Below are positions 32,997-40,597 of a DNA stretch of 64,000 bases, one piece after another; position 1 is the first letter of the stretch; the number at the start of each line of letters is the position of its first letter. The position numbers and the translations under genes are program-made. This DNA is from Bacteroidales bacterium (GTDB lineage: Bacteria > Bacteroidota > Bacteroidia > Bacteroidales > UBA932): positions 1-64,000 of the forward strand of contig JAFWPA010000009.1 in assembly GCA_017509685.1 (NCBI GenBank), given 5' to 3'. The notes beneath the pieces are model-generated. The model saw only the letters and a program-made list of their open reading frames with translations, was not told the origin of the DNA and searched no databases.

Positions 32997-34322
32997 TTAC
33001 AGAAACCGGACGTTCTCCAGCGTAATCATCTGGGGAACGTCTATTTGTGTGGGCTTGTCCCAAACGCGAAACACGGCATCCTTGACGGTGATGTCGTGGA
33101 TCATCTGCAGGTTGCCGCTGGCGCGGATGCCAGTCTTGGCGCCCCAGCAGGTAATGCGTTCCATAACAATGTCATGGAAGTCGGGGATAAAGGCCTCTGA
33201 AACGGCGGCCTGGTTGTCCTCATACCCGGCGGGACGGTCGGCGTAAGTGGTTTCGAAAACGATGGCTTCTCCCTGGATGTCATTCATCACGATGTCGCTG
33301 ATGCGGATGTTTTTGGTGACACCGCCGCGTTCCGGGGCGCTCTTGAAGCGCAGGCCGGTATCCGTACCGGAGAAGGTGTTGTGCCGCACGGTGATGTTCT
33401 CCATGCCGCCGGAGAATTCCGAACCGATGACAAAGCCGCCGTGGGCGTGATATACCGTATTATATTCTATAAGGATATCCTTGCAGGGACCGTTTTTCAG
33501 AGCGACTTTTCCGGCACCGCCTTTCATGCAGATACCGTCGTCGCCCACATCTACGGTGCAGTGACGCACCACCACGCGCTGGCATTGCATAATGTCTATA
33601 CCGTCCCCGTTCTGCGCGTTCCAGGGGCAGCGGACCGTTACATTCTCAAAGCATACGTCCTGGCAGTGGGAGGGCACCAGATGAAACTTGGGGGCGTTCT
33701 GGATAGTGACACCGGTCACGCTCACCCGTTCACAGTCCGTGAACCGGACCAGGTGGGTGCGCATCCGCTCCTGGGCGCGGGCATCGGGGGCGATATCGGC
33801 ATAATCCTTCAGGCCGAAGGGATACCACAGGCTTCCGTCATCGGACACCGTGCCGCCGTGGGACAGGAAGGTCTTCCACTCCACGTCGCTCACCTTGGAG
33901 CGCTTGACGGGCCGCCACCAGGCGCCGTTGCCGTCGATGATACCCTCGCCGGAAATGCTAACGTCGTGCCGCTTGGAGGCCGATATCCCCGGCCGCACCT
34001 TGCCGTTCTTGTCCAGGTGCTGCGCCTTGTCCGGCGTAAGGAGAATCATGGCGCCACGCTCCAGATGCAGGTCCATGCAGTCCTTCAGGACGATGGGGCC
34101 GGTGAGGTACAGGCCTTCCGGAACCACCAGGTGGCCGCCGCCATTTTTGGCCAGTTGCACCACGGCTTTTTCAAATGCCGCAGTGTTCAGCGTATGGCCG
34201 TCGGCTACGGCACCGAAGTCCTTGATATTGACGCTGTAGTCCGGGATTTGCACGGGAGCGGGCTGTTGCGCAAACAGCAGCGTAACCAGCAGGAAAAGCG
34301 GTAGGGCTATGATTCTTTTCAT
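32997..34322 (-). CDS. Glycoside hydrolase family 28 (polygalacturonase-like)
   Basis: 441 residues from the ATG at 34322 (MKRIIALPLFLLVTLLFAQ, signal peptide). The in-frame start at 34523 has no such signal and lies upstream of the divergent gene's promoter. Right-handed beta-helix repeats carry the GH28 residues: NGDGIDIMQC, VDVGDDGICMKGG and YHAHGGFVIGSEF, with RFKSAPERGG after them. It would hydrolyse galacturonan-type pectin in the periplasm. A TATCTTTA sequence, one base off the -7 consensus, precedes it. Confidence 0.9.
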   Translation of the reverse strand: MKRIIALPLFLLVTLLFAQQPAPVQIPDYSVNIKDFGAVADGHTLNTAAFEKAVVQLAKNGGGHLVVPEGLYLTGPIVLKDCMDLHLERGAMILLTPDKAQHLDKNGKVRPGISASKRHDVSISGEGIIDGNGAWWRPVKRSKVSDVEWKTFLSHGGTVSDDGSLWYPFGLKDYADIAPDARAQERMRTHLVRFTDCERVSVTGVTIQNAPKFHLVPSHCQDVCFENVTVRCPWNAQNGDGIDIMQCQRVVVRHCTVDVGDDGICMKGGAGKVALKNGPCKDILIEYNTVYHAHGGFVIGSEFSGGMENITVRHNTFSGTDTGLRFKSAPERGGVTKNIRISDIVMNDIQGEAIVFETTYADRPAGYEDNQAAVSEAFIPDFHDIVMERITCWGAKTGIRASGNLQMIHDITVKDAVFRVWDKPTQIDVPQMITLENVRFL

Positions 34323-34364
34323 CTTGTATACTCTGTACAGGGGATAAAGATACGTATTTTTTCG

Positions 34365-34372
34365 TATTTTTG
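34365..34372 (+). promoter_or_regulatory. -7 element of the LytTR gene
   Basis: TATTTTTG, ending seven bases before the ATG at 34380. Confidence 0.6.
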
Positions 34373-34379
34373 CAGTAAG

Positions 34380-35069
34380 ATGAAGCCGGTAAATAAACAG
34401 AAATGGACGGCTTACGCCCTCATTATCATTACGCTGGCACTGCTGGCCGTAACCATATGGCTGATTCTGGCGCAGCGGCCGCCCATGGACAGGCCGGGTC
34501 CTCCGCCGGAAGGCATGGAGCAATTTGAAGGGCTCCGCCCCGACGGCCCGCCACCCGGTTTGCCACCCTTCGAGGAAATGGCTCCCCCGGACGGTCCAAG
34601 GCCGTTGAAACCGGAGGCAAAGATGGCCGTGGTGAGCCTGCTGGTGGTCCTGATGACGCTTAGTGCACTGGCCGCCATCCGGCTGCTGAGAAAAAAACCG
34701 GCCGTCGTTTCTCCGGAACCTCCTGTCTCCTCTTCACCGGAGGCACCGTCCACCATCCATTTCAAGACAGACTACAAAACGGTTACGGTTGCGCTGGCTG
34801 ATATCCGCTACATCGAAAGCATGAGCGAATACGTCAAGATTTATCTGGACAGCCAGCCCGATCCGCTGGTGGTGCTGTACAGCCTCAAACGGCTCTCGGC
34901 CGAACTTCCGGCCAGCCGCTTCATGCGCATTCACCGTTCCTACATCGTGGCACTGGACCGCATCCGGGAAGCCAACGCCTCCTCCGTGGTCCTGGACAGC
35001 CCCGTCACGCTCCCCGTCGGCGAAAGCTATCGGCCCGCCTTCAAGGAGTACCTCGCCTCCCGCTCCTAA
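34380..35069 (+). CDS. Membrane LytTR-family transcription regulator
   Basis: 229 residues. Two membrane helices (about 12-33 and 83-100) flank a Pro/Gly-rich external segment full of PPEGMEQF/PPGLPPFEEM stretches. After a Pro/Ser linker the LytTR DNA-binding domain occupies about 125-228 (KTDYKTVTVALADIRYIES, RLSAELPASRFMRIHRSYIV, LPVGESYRPAFKEYL). There is no receiver domain, so control is probably through the membrane part. The Cthe_2159-like/VTC cluster begins 220 nt downstream, and I infer it is a target. Confidence 0.85.
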   Translation: MKPVNKQKWTAYALIIITLALLAVTIWLILAQRPPMDRPGPPPEGMEQFEGLRPDGPPPGLPPFEEMAPPDGPRPLKPEAKMAVVSLLVVLMTLSALAAIRLLRKKPAVVSPEPPVSSSPEAPSTIHFKTDYKTVTVALADIRYIESMSEYVKIYLDSQPDPLVVLYSLKRLSAELPASRFMRIHRSYIVALDRIREANASSVVLDSPVTLPVGESYRPAFKEYLASRS

Positions 35070-35073
35070 GTAG

Positions 35074-35126
35074 CTGATTATCAGCACTGTTGTGAATTTT
35101 CTTTAGGCTGTTCGGGCTAAAGAAAA
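35074..35126 (+). repeat. CTGATTATCAG plus stem-loop element, copy 1
   Basis: The near-palindrome CTGATTATCAG (35074-35084) is followed 12 nt later by a 10-bp hairpin, ttttctttag (35097-35106) with ctaaagaaaa (35117-35126). A related copy in opposite orientation lies at 43658-43713. It may serve as terminator of the LytTR gene. Confidence 0.65.
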
Positions 35127-35289
35127 ATCACATACACGCTGTGTATCAATGGGTTACGCACGGGGCACTACGAAAGCCGGTTCGCTGAAAAAAAGGGGGC
35201 GTTCGTTGAAGAATGGAGGTTGGGGCAGGTTTTGGGCCGGGTTTTTGTCATACAGGCAGACAAAAAAAGTGTACTAAAACCTGAAAGCC
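35127..35289. other. Leader region of the Cthe_2159-like gene
   Basis: No gene seen. It contains a small hairpin atacac-gct-gtgtat (about 35132-35146) and purine-rich stretches. A clear TAnnTTTG box is not found, so this gene may need an activator such as the LytTR protein upstream. Confidence 0.35.
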
Positions 35290-37092
35290 ATGAAGAAGGA
35301 AGTTTTATTACTCCTGGTGCCGGCGGTGCTGGCGGCAGGATGCACAAAAGACAACATCGTGGACCCCTGGTCGCAGGGCGGAACCGGCGGCACCGACAAT
35401 ACAACGGTAGTGGACGGAGGCAGCGAGGCCGACATTGAAGACGATGAAGAAGATCTGGTAGCCAATACCACCTTTACCACCACCATTTCCGTAGTGTTTT
35501 CCGAAAGCGGAGACGCCACGGTGAGCGGTGCCGACGGGCAGGTGGTGACCATCGACGGAAACCAGGTAACCATTGACAACACGAACGCAACCGACGCCGA
35601 AGGAAAAGGCGTGAAGGTGAAGTACGTACTCTCCGGAAAAACCTCCGACGGTTATTTTAAGGTGTATTCCAACAACAAGCAAGCCTTTGTGCTGAACGGC
35701 GTTTCCATCACCAACCCCAGTGGGGCCGCCATCAACAACCAGGGCGAAAAACGCTGCTTCGTGATTGTAAACGGTACGAACAGCCTCTCCGATGGCGCAT
35801 CGGCCGCATACGCAACTACCGACGACGAAGACATGAAGGCCGTCTTTTTCTCCGAGGGCCAGCTAATCTTCAGCGGCGAGGGAAGCCTCACCGTATCGGC
35901 CCTTAACGCGCAGGGAAAGAGCGGCATCACCACCGACGACTACATCTATGTACTGGAATCCCCCGCTATCACGGTGTCGGCCGGCAGCAGCGCCGGGCAC
36001 GGCATCCGCGGCAAGGACTATGTGCGCATTGCGGGCGGTACGCTGGACGTTACCACCAAGGCAGCCATGAAGAAGGGCATCAACAGCGACGGATATGTGC
36101 TGGTGGAAGACGGCAGCACCACGGTGAACGTGAGCGGCGGCGTGGCCTACGATGACGAGGATAAGGAATATACCGGCAGCGCGGGCGTAAAGGCCGATAA
36201 CTTTTTCGGCATGACCGGCGGCAGCCTCACCATCACCAACAGCGGTGCGGGCGGGAAAGGCATCCGTGCGGGAAACTATGACTACTATGCAGAGAACGGC
36301 AGCATCAACGACAGCTACATCAGCGGCGGTACCCTCCAAGTGACCACAACGGGACGCGAGTCCAACGACGTGAGCGCCAAAGCCATCAAGATTGGCTTCA
36401 AGGAAGGCAGCGGCCGAAGCTATCTGTGCGGCGGCAATCTGGTGATTTCCGGCGGCGCAAGCGTTGTGAGCGCTTCCGGGGCCGAGGGCCTGGAGACTAA
36501 AGGCAACCTCACCGTGAAGGGAGGAGAACTCTATGTGAGTTCCAGCAGCGACGACGCCATCAACTGCCAGGGCGAAATGAACGTGAGCGGTGGGTTCGTG
36601 TACGGTTATTCTTCGGGCAACGACGCTATTGACAGCAACGGCAATACGGTGCTTTCTGGCGGCTATGTGTACGCAGTGTGCACCAAGGGCAGCCCCGAAG
36701 TGGCCATGGACGCCAACTCCGAAGGCGGGTACAAAATCTATATCAAGAGCGGAGCCGTGGTAGTGGCCTACGGCGGCCTGGAGAGCGGTTATTCGGCCGA
36801 TCAGAACGTGTACTCGATGAGCTGCAGTGCCGGCAACTGGAACGGACTCTGGAACGGCAGCGCCTTCATCGGGGCCTTCAAAGCGCCGTCCGGCGTGAGC
36901 AGCGTGGCGGTGAGCGGGCCTTCCCTGAGCCAGGGCTATACCGGCGTTACCGTGGGTGAAAACCTGTGTGGCGGCATGTGGGCCGTAGACGGCATCTCCG
37001 GCGGCAACTCAGTAAGCCTGACCACGTATTCCGGTGGAGGTGGTATGCCAGGCGGTGGTGGCGGTCCCGGCGGAGGAGGACGTCCGTGGTAG
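35290..37092 (+). CDS. Cthe_2159-like carbohydrate-binding lipoprotein
   Basis: 600 residues with lipoprotein signal MKKEVLLLLVPAVLAAGC. After an acidic linker comes a long stack of beta-helix turns (VLNGVSITNPSGAAINNQG, GHGIRGKDYVRIAGGTLDV, DAINCQGEMNVSGGFVYGY) typical of the domain first described in Clostridium Cthe_2159, which binds acidic polysaccharide and calcium. The C-terminus is a Gly/Pro tail (GGGMPGGGGGPGGGG). It is followed by VTC, DUF4956 and DUF2490 genes, a common grouping in the phylum. Confidence 0.82.
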   Translation: MKKEVLLLLVPAVLAAGCTKDNIVDPWSQGGTGGTDNTTVVDGGSEADIEDDEEDLVANTTFTTTISVVFSESGDATVSGADGQVVTIDGNQVTIDNTNATDAEGKGVKVKYVLSGKTSDGYFKVYSNNKQAFVLNGVSITNPSGAAINNQGEKRCFVIVNGTNSLSDGASAAYATTDDEDMKAVFFSEGQLIFSGEGSLTVSALNAQGKSGITTDDYIYVLESPAITVSAGSSAGHGIRGKDYVRIAGGTLDVTTKAAMKKGINSDGYVLVEDGSTTVNVSGGVAYDDEDKEYTGSAGVKADNFFGMTGGSLTITNSGAGGKGIRAGNYDYYAENGSINDSYISGGTLQVTTTGRESNDVSAKAIKIGFKEGSGRSYLCGGNLVISGGASVVSASGAEGLETKGNLTVKGGELYVSSSSDDAINCQGEMNVSGGFVYGYSSGNDAIDSNGNTVLSGGYVYAVCTKGSPEVAMDANSEGGYKIYIKSGAVVVAYGGLESGYSADQNVYSMSCSAGNWNGLWNGSAFIGAFKAPSGVSSVAVSGPSLSQGYTGVTVGENLCGGMWAVDGISGGNSVSLTTYSGGGGMPGGGGGPGGGGRPW

Positions 37093-37104
37093 AAAAAAAA
37101 TGCT

Positions 37105-37112
37105 TATCTTTG
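37105..37112 (+). promoter_or_regulatory. -7 element of the VTC-DUF4956-DUF2490 operon
   Basis: TATCTTTG, ending six bases before the ATG at 37119. Confidence 0.6.
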
Positions 37113-37118
37113 TAAGCT

Positions 37119-37889
37119 ATGCAAAGTATTGAGCATATGGCCCCCATCACGCTGGAGGAGATGGACTCCATCAAACTGATGAACCGGATAGACTCCAAGT
37201 ACGTCACCAACGAAGCCACGCTGGAACGTATCCTGGAATCGGCGGCGGCGGCCGGCTACCGGGTACTGGAGAGCGGCGGGCAGCGGAAAAGTCCCTATGA
37301 CTCCGTCTACTTTGACACCCCGGAGCTCAAGATGTTCTACCTGCATCACAACCGCCGCCTGGTTCGGCAGAAAGTGCGCACGCGCAGTTACGTGAATTCC
37401 GGAGACTCTTTCCTGGAAATCAAGCGCAAGAACAACCACGGACGCACCAGCAAGAAAAGGATTGGCATCGAGCCCTTTGAAATGATGGAGTTTTCCGGCA
37501 ACCCGGAAGCCTGTGCCTACCTGGCCAAGCATTCCTGGTTTACGGTGGAAGATATCCGGCCGGTGCTGGAGACCCGGTTCACCCGCATTACGCTGGTGAA
37601 CCCGGCCCTCACCGAACGGCTTACCATTGACACCCAGCTGGCATTCCGGAACTTCCGCACCGGTCACAAGACCGACCTACAGGACGCCGTGATCATCGAG
37701 CTCAAGCAGGACGGACGGGCCGCCAGCCAGATGAAGGGCATCCTGCTGGACCTGCGGGTCAAGCCCCTGCGCGTAAGCAAATACTGCATCGCCGTTACCC
37801 TCACGGACCCCGTGGCCAAGACAGGCCGGTTCAAGGTGAAGGTGCGGGCCATTGAAAAAATCATCGGCAACCATTTGACAACGATTTAA
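37119..37889 (+). CDS. VTC-domain (polyphosphate polymerase-like) protein
   Basis: 256 residues of the VTC/CYTH tunnel fold. Charged strands line the tunnel: MNRIDSKYVTNEATLERIL, VYFDTPELKMFYLHHNRRLVRQKVRTRSY, FLEIKRKNNHGRTSKKRIG and DAVIIELKQDG. In yeast Vtc4 this fold makes polyphosphate from ATP. In Bacteria the genes accompany DUF4956 and CotH or Cthe_2159-like proteins and the product is not established. There is no signal peptide, so it is cytoplasmic. It lies four bases before the DUF4956 gene. Confidence 0.85.
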   Translation: MQSIEHMAPITLEEMDSIKLMNRIDSKYVTNEATLERILESAAAAGYRVLESGGQRKSPYDSVYFDTPELKMFYLHHNRRLVRQKVRTRSYVNSGDSFLEIKRKNNHGRTSKKRIGIEPFEMMEFSGNPEACAYLAKHSWFTVEDIRPVLETRFTRITLVNPALTERLTIDTQLAFRNFRTGHKTDLQDAVIIELKQDGRAASQMKGILLDLRVKPLRVSKYCIAVTLTDPVAKTGRFKVKVRAIEKIIGNHLTTI

Positions 37890-37893
37890 CGAT

Positions 37894-38688
37894 ATGATAC
37901 TTGACAAAATCATCCGCTTTGTACAGGACGACGTAGCCTCCTTCGGCGACGTGGACGTGAACGACGACCTGTTCCTGGACGTACAGGCCATCACCGACGC
38001 CATGCTGACCACGGGCCAGAAGGTGGCCGAGCTGGGCATCCGCTTTGCGCTGAACCTGCTGGTGTGCTGGATCCTGGTGCACTTCTTCTACTATCGCAAG
38101 AGCCAGCGCCGGGATTACTACTTCACCTTCATGGTCTTCTCGTCGGCCATGCTCATCCTGCTCTATATCATGGGGAACGTGGAAGTGGGCGTGGGCCTTA
38201 CCCTGGGTCTCTTCGCCATCTTCGGGGTCATCCGTTACCGCACGGAGACGGTGCCCATCCGGGAGATGACTTACCTGTTCGTAATCATCGCCCTGGCGGC
38301 CGCCAACGGCCTGGCACCCATCTACAACGTGGTGGGCCTGAACACGGACGCTCCCCACTACGCCCTGGCCTGGGGTAACGTGGGCGTGATGGCGCTGGTG
38401 AACGCCCTCATCATCCTGCTCATCTGGGTGCTGGAGAGCGACAGGCTGGTGAAGCACGTCACTACCAAGCTGGTGCTCTACGACCGCATCGAGCTCATCG
38501 TCCCCGAACGCAGGGAGGAACTGCTGGCCGATCTGGAAAAACGCATCGGCGTCAAGGTAGAGCGTATCGAAATCGGGCACGTGGACTTCCTGAAGGACGC
38601 CGCCTTTATCAAAGTGTATTATCATCTGCCCAAGGGAGAGAGCAATTCCATCAACACCCTCACCCGGGCCAAAGACTACGTGGAATAA
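37894..38688 (+). CDS. DUF4956 membrane protein
   Basis: 264 residues. Four membrane helices lie between about 50 and 180 (FALNLLVCWILVHFFYY, YFTFMVFSSAMLILLYIMG, VGVGLTLGLFAIFGVIRYR, MTYLFVIIALAAANGLAPI), with the conserved FGVIRYRTE-PIREMTY segment between helices. A cytoplasmic alpha/beta tail follows (LVLYDRIELIVPERREELL). It is the constant partner of VTC proteins and may be a channel for their product. Its stop shares a base with the next start. Confidence 0.85.
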   Translation: MILDKIIRFVQDDVASFGDVDVNDDLFLDVQAITDAMLTTGQKVAELGIRFALNLLVCWILVHFFYYRKSQRRDYYFTFMVFSSAMLILLYIMGNVEVGVGLTLGLFAIFGVIRYRTETVPIREMTYLFVIIALAAANGLAPIYNVVGLNTDAPHYALAWGNVGVMALVNALIILLIWVLESDRLVKHVTTKLVLYDRIELIVPERREELLADLEKRIGVKVERIEIGHVDFLKDAAFIKVYYHLPKGESNSINTLTRAKDYVE

Positions 38689-39479
38689 TGAAGAAACTGA
38701 TCATAGGGCTGGCACTGCTGCTGCCGGCCGTCGCCTTGGCCCAGACCACCGCCGAGTTCGGTGCCAGGGCCTCCGTGGAAGCCAACCTGAAAATTAGGAA
38801 AGGGTTCCACCTGTACGTGGAGGAAGAGTTACGCGCCAACACCACTTCGCTGGACGACATCCGCACCACCGTAGGGCTCACCTACAAGCCCGTCAAGTGG
38901 CTCAAGATGGGTGTGGGATATACGCTCATCAATCCCTACAGTGCTTCCAACACGGCGTTCAAGGCCCCCAGGCACCGCTTTTTTGCCGATGTGGCCGGTT
39001 CCCTCACCGCCGGTGACTTCCAGTTCACGCTGAAGGAACGCTTCCAGTACACGCATCGCTGCGGTTCCTTCAATGTATACCAGAGTACGCCCAACGCCAT
39101 GGCGCTCAAGAGCAAGTTCACGGTGAAATACAAGGGCTGGTATACCGCCCAGCCGTACCTTTCCTTCGAGATGCGCACGGCGCTCAACGATCCCTGGGGT
39201 ACGGCCGGCACCACCCAGCAGTGGAACAAGAGCGGCACCAAGACGTATTACGATTATACACACACCGGCTATACGCACGTGTACAACAACCGCTACCGCG
39301 GAGAAGCCGGCGTGGACATAGAGTTCAACAAGAAACACTCGCTCAAGCCTTACGTGCTGGTAGACTTCACCTCGGACTATGAGATAGACACTAACGCCGA
39401 AGGTACCCGTCTCTTCTCGGCCGCCTATGTAAACGGCATCAAGGTAAGTCTGGGACTGAGTTATGTATTCAGCTTTTAG
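38688..39479 (+). CDS. DUF2490 outer-membrane protein
   Basis: 263 residues with signal peptide ending VALAQ and a barrel of alternating strands (LKIRKGFHLYVEEELRANT, YKPVKWLKMGVGYTLINPY, YRGEAGVDIEFNKKHSLKPYVLVDF), finishing in LSYVFSF with C-terminal Phe. DUF2490 proteins are outer-membrane barrels of unknown cargo. As last gene of the VTC operon it may let the product reach the surface. Confidence 0.8.
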   Translation: MKKLIIGLALLLPAVALAQTTAEFGARASVEANLKIRKGFHLYVEEELRANTTSLDDIRTTVGLTYKPVKWLKMGVGYTLINPYSASNTAFKAPRHRFFADVAGSLTAGDFQFTLKERFQYTHRCGSFNVYQSTPNAMALKSKFTVKYKGWYTAQPYLSFEMRTALNDPWGTAGTTQQWNKSGTKTYYDYTHTGYTHVYNNRYRGEAGVDIEFNKKHSLKPYVLVDFTSDYEIDTNAEGTRLFSAAYVNGIKVSLGLSYVFSF

Positions 39480-39514
39480 TGCTTACAGTTTGTTATTAAT
39501 TTTTTAAAAAAGTG

Positions 39515-39545
39515 TTTGCTTTCTCGAAAATAAGCCTTACATTTG
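39515..39545 (+). promoter_or_regulatory. Complete -33/-7 promoter of the small lipoprotein
   Basis: TTTG at 39515-39518 and TACATTTG at 39538-39545 with 19 bases between, the classic Bacteroides spacing. The predicted start point is near 39550, leaving a leader of about 37 nt. Confidence 0.75.
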
Positions 39546-39587
39546 CCGCAGACAATGGAATGTGTATTCTTTTAAATCATTAGTATC

Positions 39588-39830
39588 ATGAAGAAAGTAT
39601 TGATGTCTGTGGCAGTTATCGCCGTGATGGCCGCTGCCGTTGCCTGTGGAAACAGCAACAACTCCAAGAAGAAAGGCGATGTGGCCACCGCCACCGAAGA
39701 AGCCGCTCAGAACGTAGGAGAGGCCCTTGAGAACGCCGCTAACGATGTGAAAGACGCCGCCAAGGAAGCCGCCATCGACAAGATTGACGAAGCTGCCAAC
39801 GCCGCCAAAGACGCCCTTAAGAAAAACTAA
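39588..39830 (+). CDS. Small Ala-rich helical lipoprotein
   Basis: 80 residues with lipoprotein signal MKKVLMSVAVIAVMAAAVAC. The mature part is one long amphipathic Ala/Glu/Lys/Asp helix with an approximate 11-residue rhythm (EEAAQNVGEALENAANDVKD). It resembles small envelope lipoproteins and LEA-like stress proteins. It has a strong promoter and its own terminator, suggesting high expression. Function unknown. Confidence 0.75.
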   Translation: MKKVLMSVAVIAVMAAAVACGNSNNSKKKGDVATATEEAAQNVGEALENAANDVKDAAKEAAIDKIDEAANAAKDALKKN

Positions 39831-39850
39831 GCGCTTAACAAATGTAAAAG

Positions 39851-39876
39851 ATCCCGGAGACCATGGTCTTCGGGAT
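39851..39876. terminator. Bidirectional terminator
   Basis: ATCCCGGAGACC-AT-GGTCTTCGGGAT, a 12-bp stem with one G-T pair (effective loop CATG), followed by TCTTTGTATCTT on the plus strand and CTTTTACATTT on the minus strand. It lies between converging genes. Confidence 0.7.
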
Positions 39877-39899
39877 TCTTTGTATCTTATTGCTTAGGG

Positions 39900-40319
39900 T
39901 TAGTCGAAAAAATCTCTTACTATTTTGTCCGGATCTATATAGGTATCGGCCTTGTTCTTCATGATGACCTCATCCAAGGAAAAAGTCTTTCCAACTGTTT
40001 CTTCCTTTACGTTGCGGATCCCCGTCTCCTGATATGTGATTTTGACACAGATAATGTACTCGTATCCTTCTTCATAGATTTCATCGAATCCGGCAATAGG
40101 AGAGGCGTATACAAACCAGTATTTACCATACTTGTCCACGTCGTGGGCCTCTACACTCATTCTTTTCTGTCCGATTAACTTGGCCAGGTATTCGCCGTTT
40201 TCGGTTTTTTCAGAGGCCACGAAGAGTGTTTGATAATAGTCTTCCGTCCAAGTACTCTTGCCACAGGAAGATACCATTAATACCAGAACGCTGGTGAATA
40301 GCAGCAAAAACTTATTCAT
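39900..40319 (-). CDS. Small lipoprotein of unknown function
   Basis: 139 residues from the ATG at 40319 (MNKFLLLFTSVLVLMVSSC, lipoprotein signal). The in-frame start at 40532 has no signal peptide and crosses repeats. The mature part is strand-rich and acidic (YYQTLFVASEKTENGEYLAKL, YGKYWFVYASPIAGFDEIYEEGYEY) and ends near DTYIDPDKIVRDFFD. The pattern resembles DUF4377, known from META/HslJ-type lipoproteins, but I am not certain. AT-richer than its neighbours. Confidence 0.55.
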   Translation of the reverse strand: MNKFLLLFTSVLVLMVSSCGKSTWTEDYYQTLFVASEKTENGEYLAKLIGQKRMSVEAHDVDKYGKYWFVYASPIAGFDEIYEEGYEYIICVKITYQETGIRNVKEETVGKTFSLDEVIMKNKADTYIDPDKIVRDFFD

Positions 40320-40463
40320 TAAGACAACGTTTTTGTTTTTCAAAAATACATATTTGATCTCATTAAACAAAGTAAAAAAGGTAACATTTACATGGCCCTC
40401 CCTATCTGAACGGTGCAGACTTCCCCTGTAAGTGGCGCAGGCCTGCATCCCTTTGCAACGTGT

Positions 40464-40544
40464 AACGCGCTTTTCCGGGTTTACCGCGTTGTGGACTGCA
40501 TTCGTATGTAACCTATAACGCATTTTTCCCACAAAAGTGCGTTA
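40464..40544. repeat. Two related stem-loops
   Basis: AACGCG (40464-40469) pairs with CGCGTT (40485-40490), and TAACGCA (40516-40522) pairs with TGCGTTA (40538-40544). Both loops include a TTTTCC or TTTTTCCC run. They lie upstream of radA in a non-coding stretch. Confidence 0.5.
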
Positions 40545-40582
40545 CACATTGCATGATGGGCCAGGGTTACATCCTTTTTTTG

Positions 40583-40590
40583 TATCTTTG
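40583..40590 (+). promoter_or_regulatory. -7 element of radA
   Basis: TATCTTTG, ending seven bases before the ATG at 40598. This decides that start over the in-frame ATG at 40553. Confidence 0.65.
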
Positions 40591-40597
40591 TCTTACT

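Noticed and set aside
39900..40532. A longer N-terminus for the lipoprotein gene at 39900-40319
   Set aside because: The added 71 codons cross the paired stem-loops, lack a signal and would hide a good lipoprotein signal.
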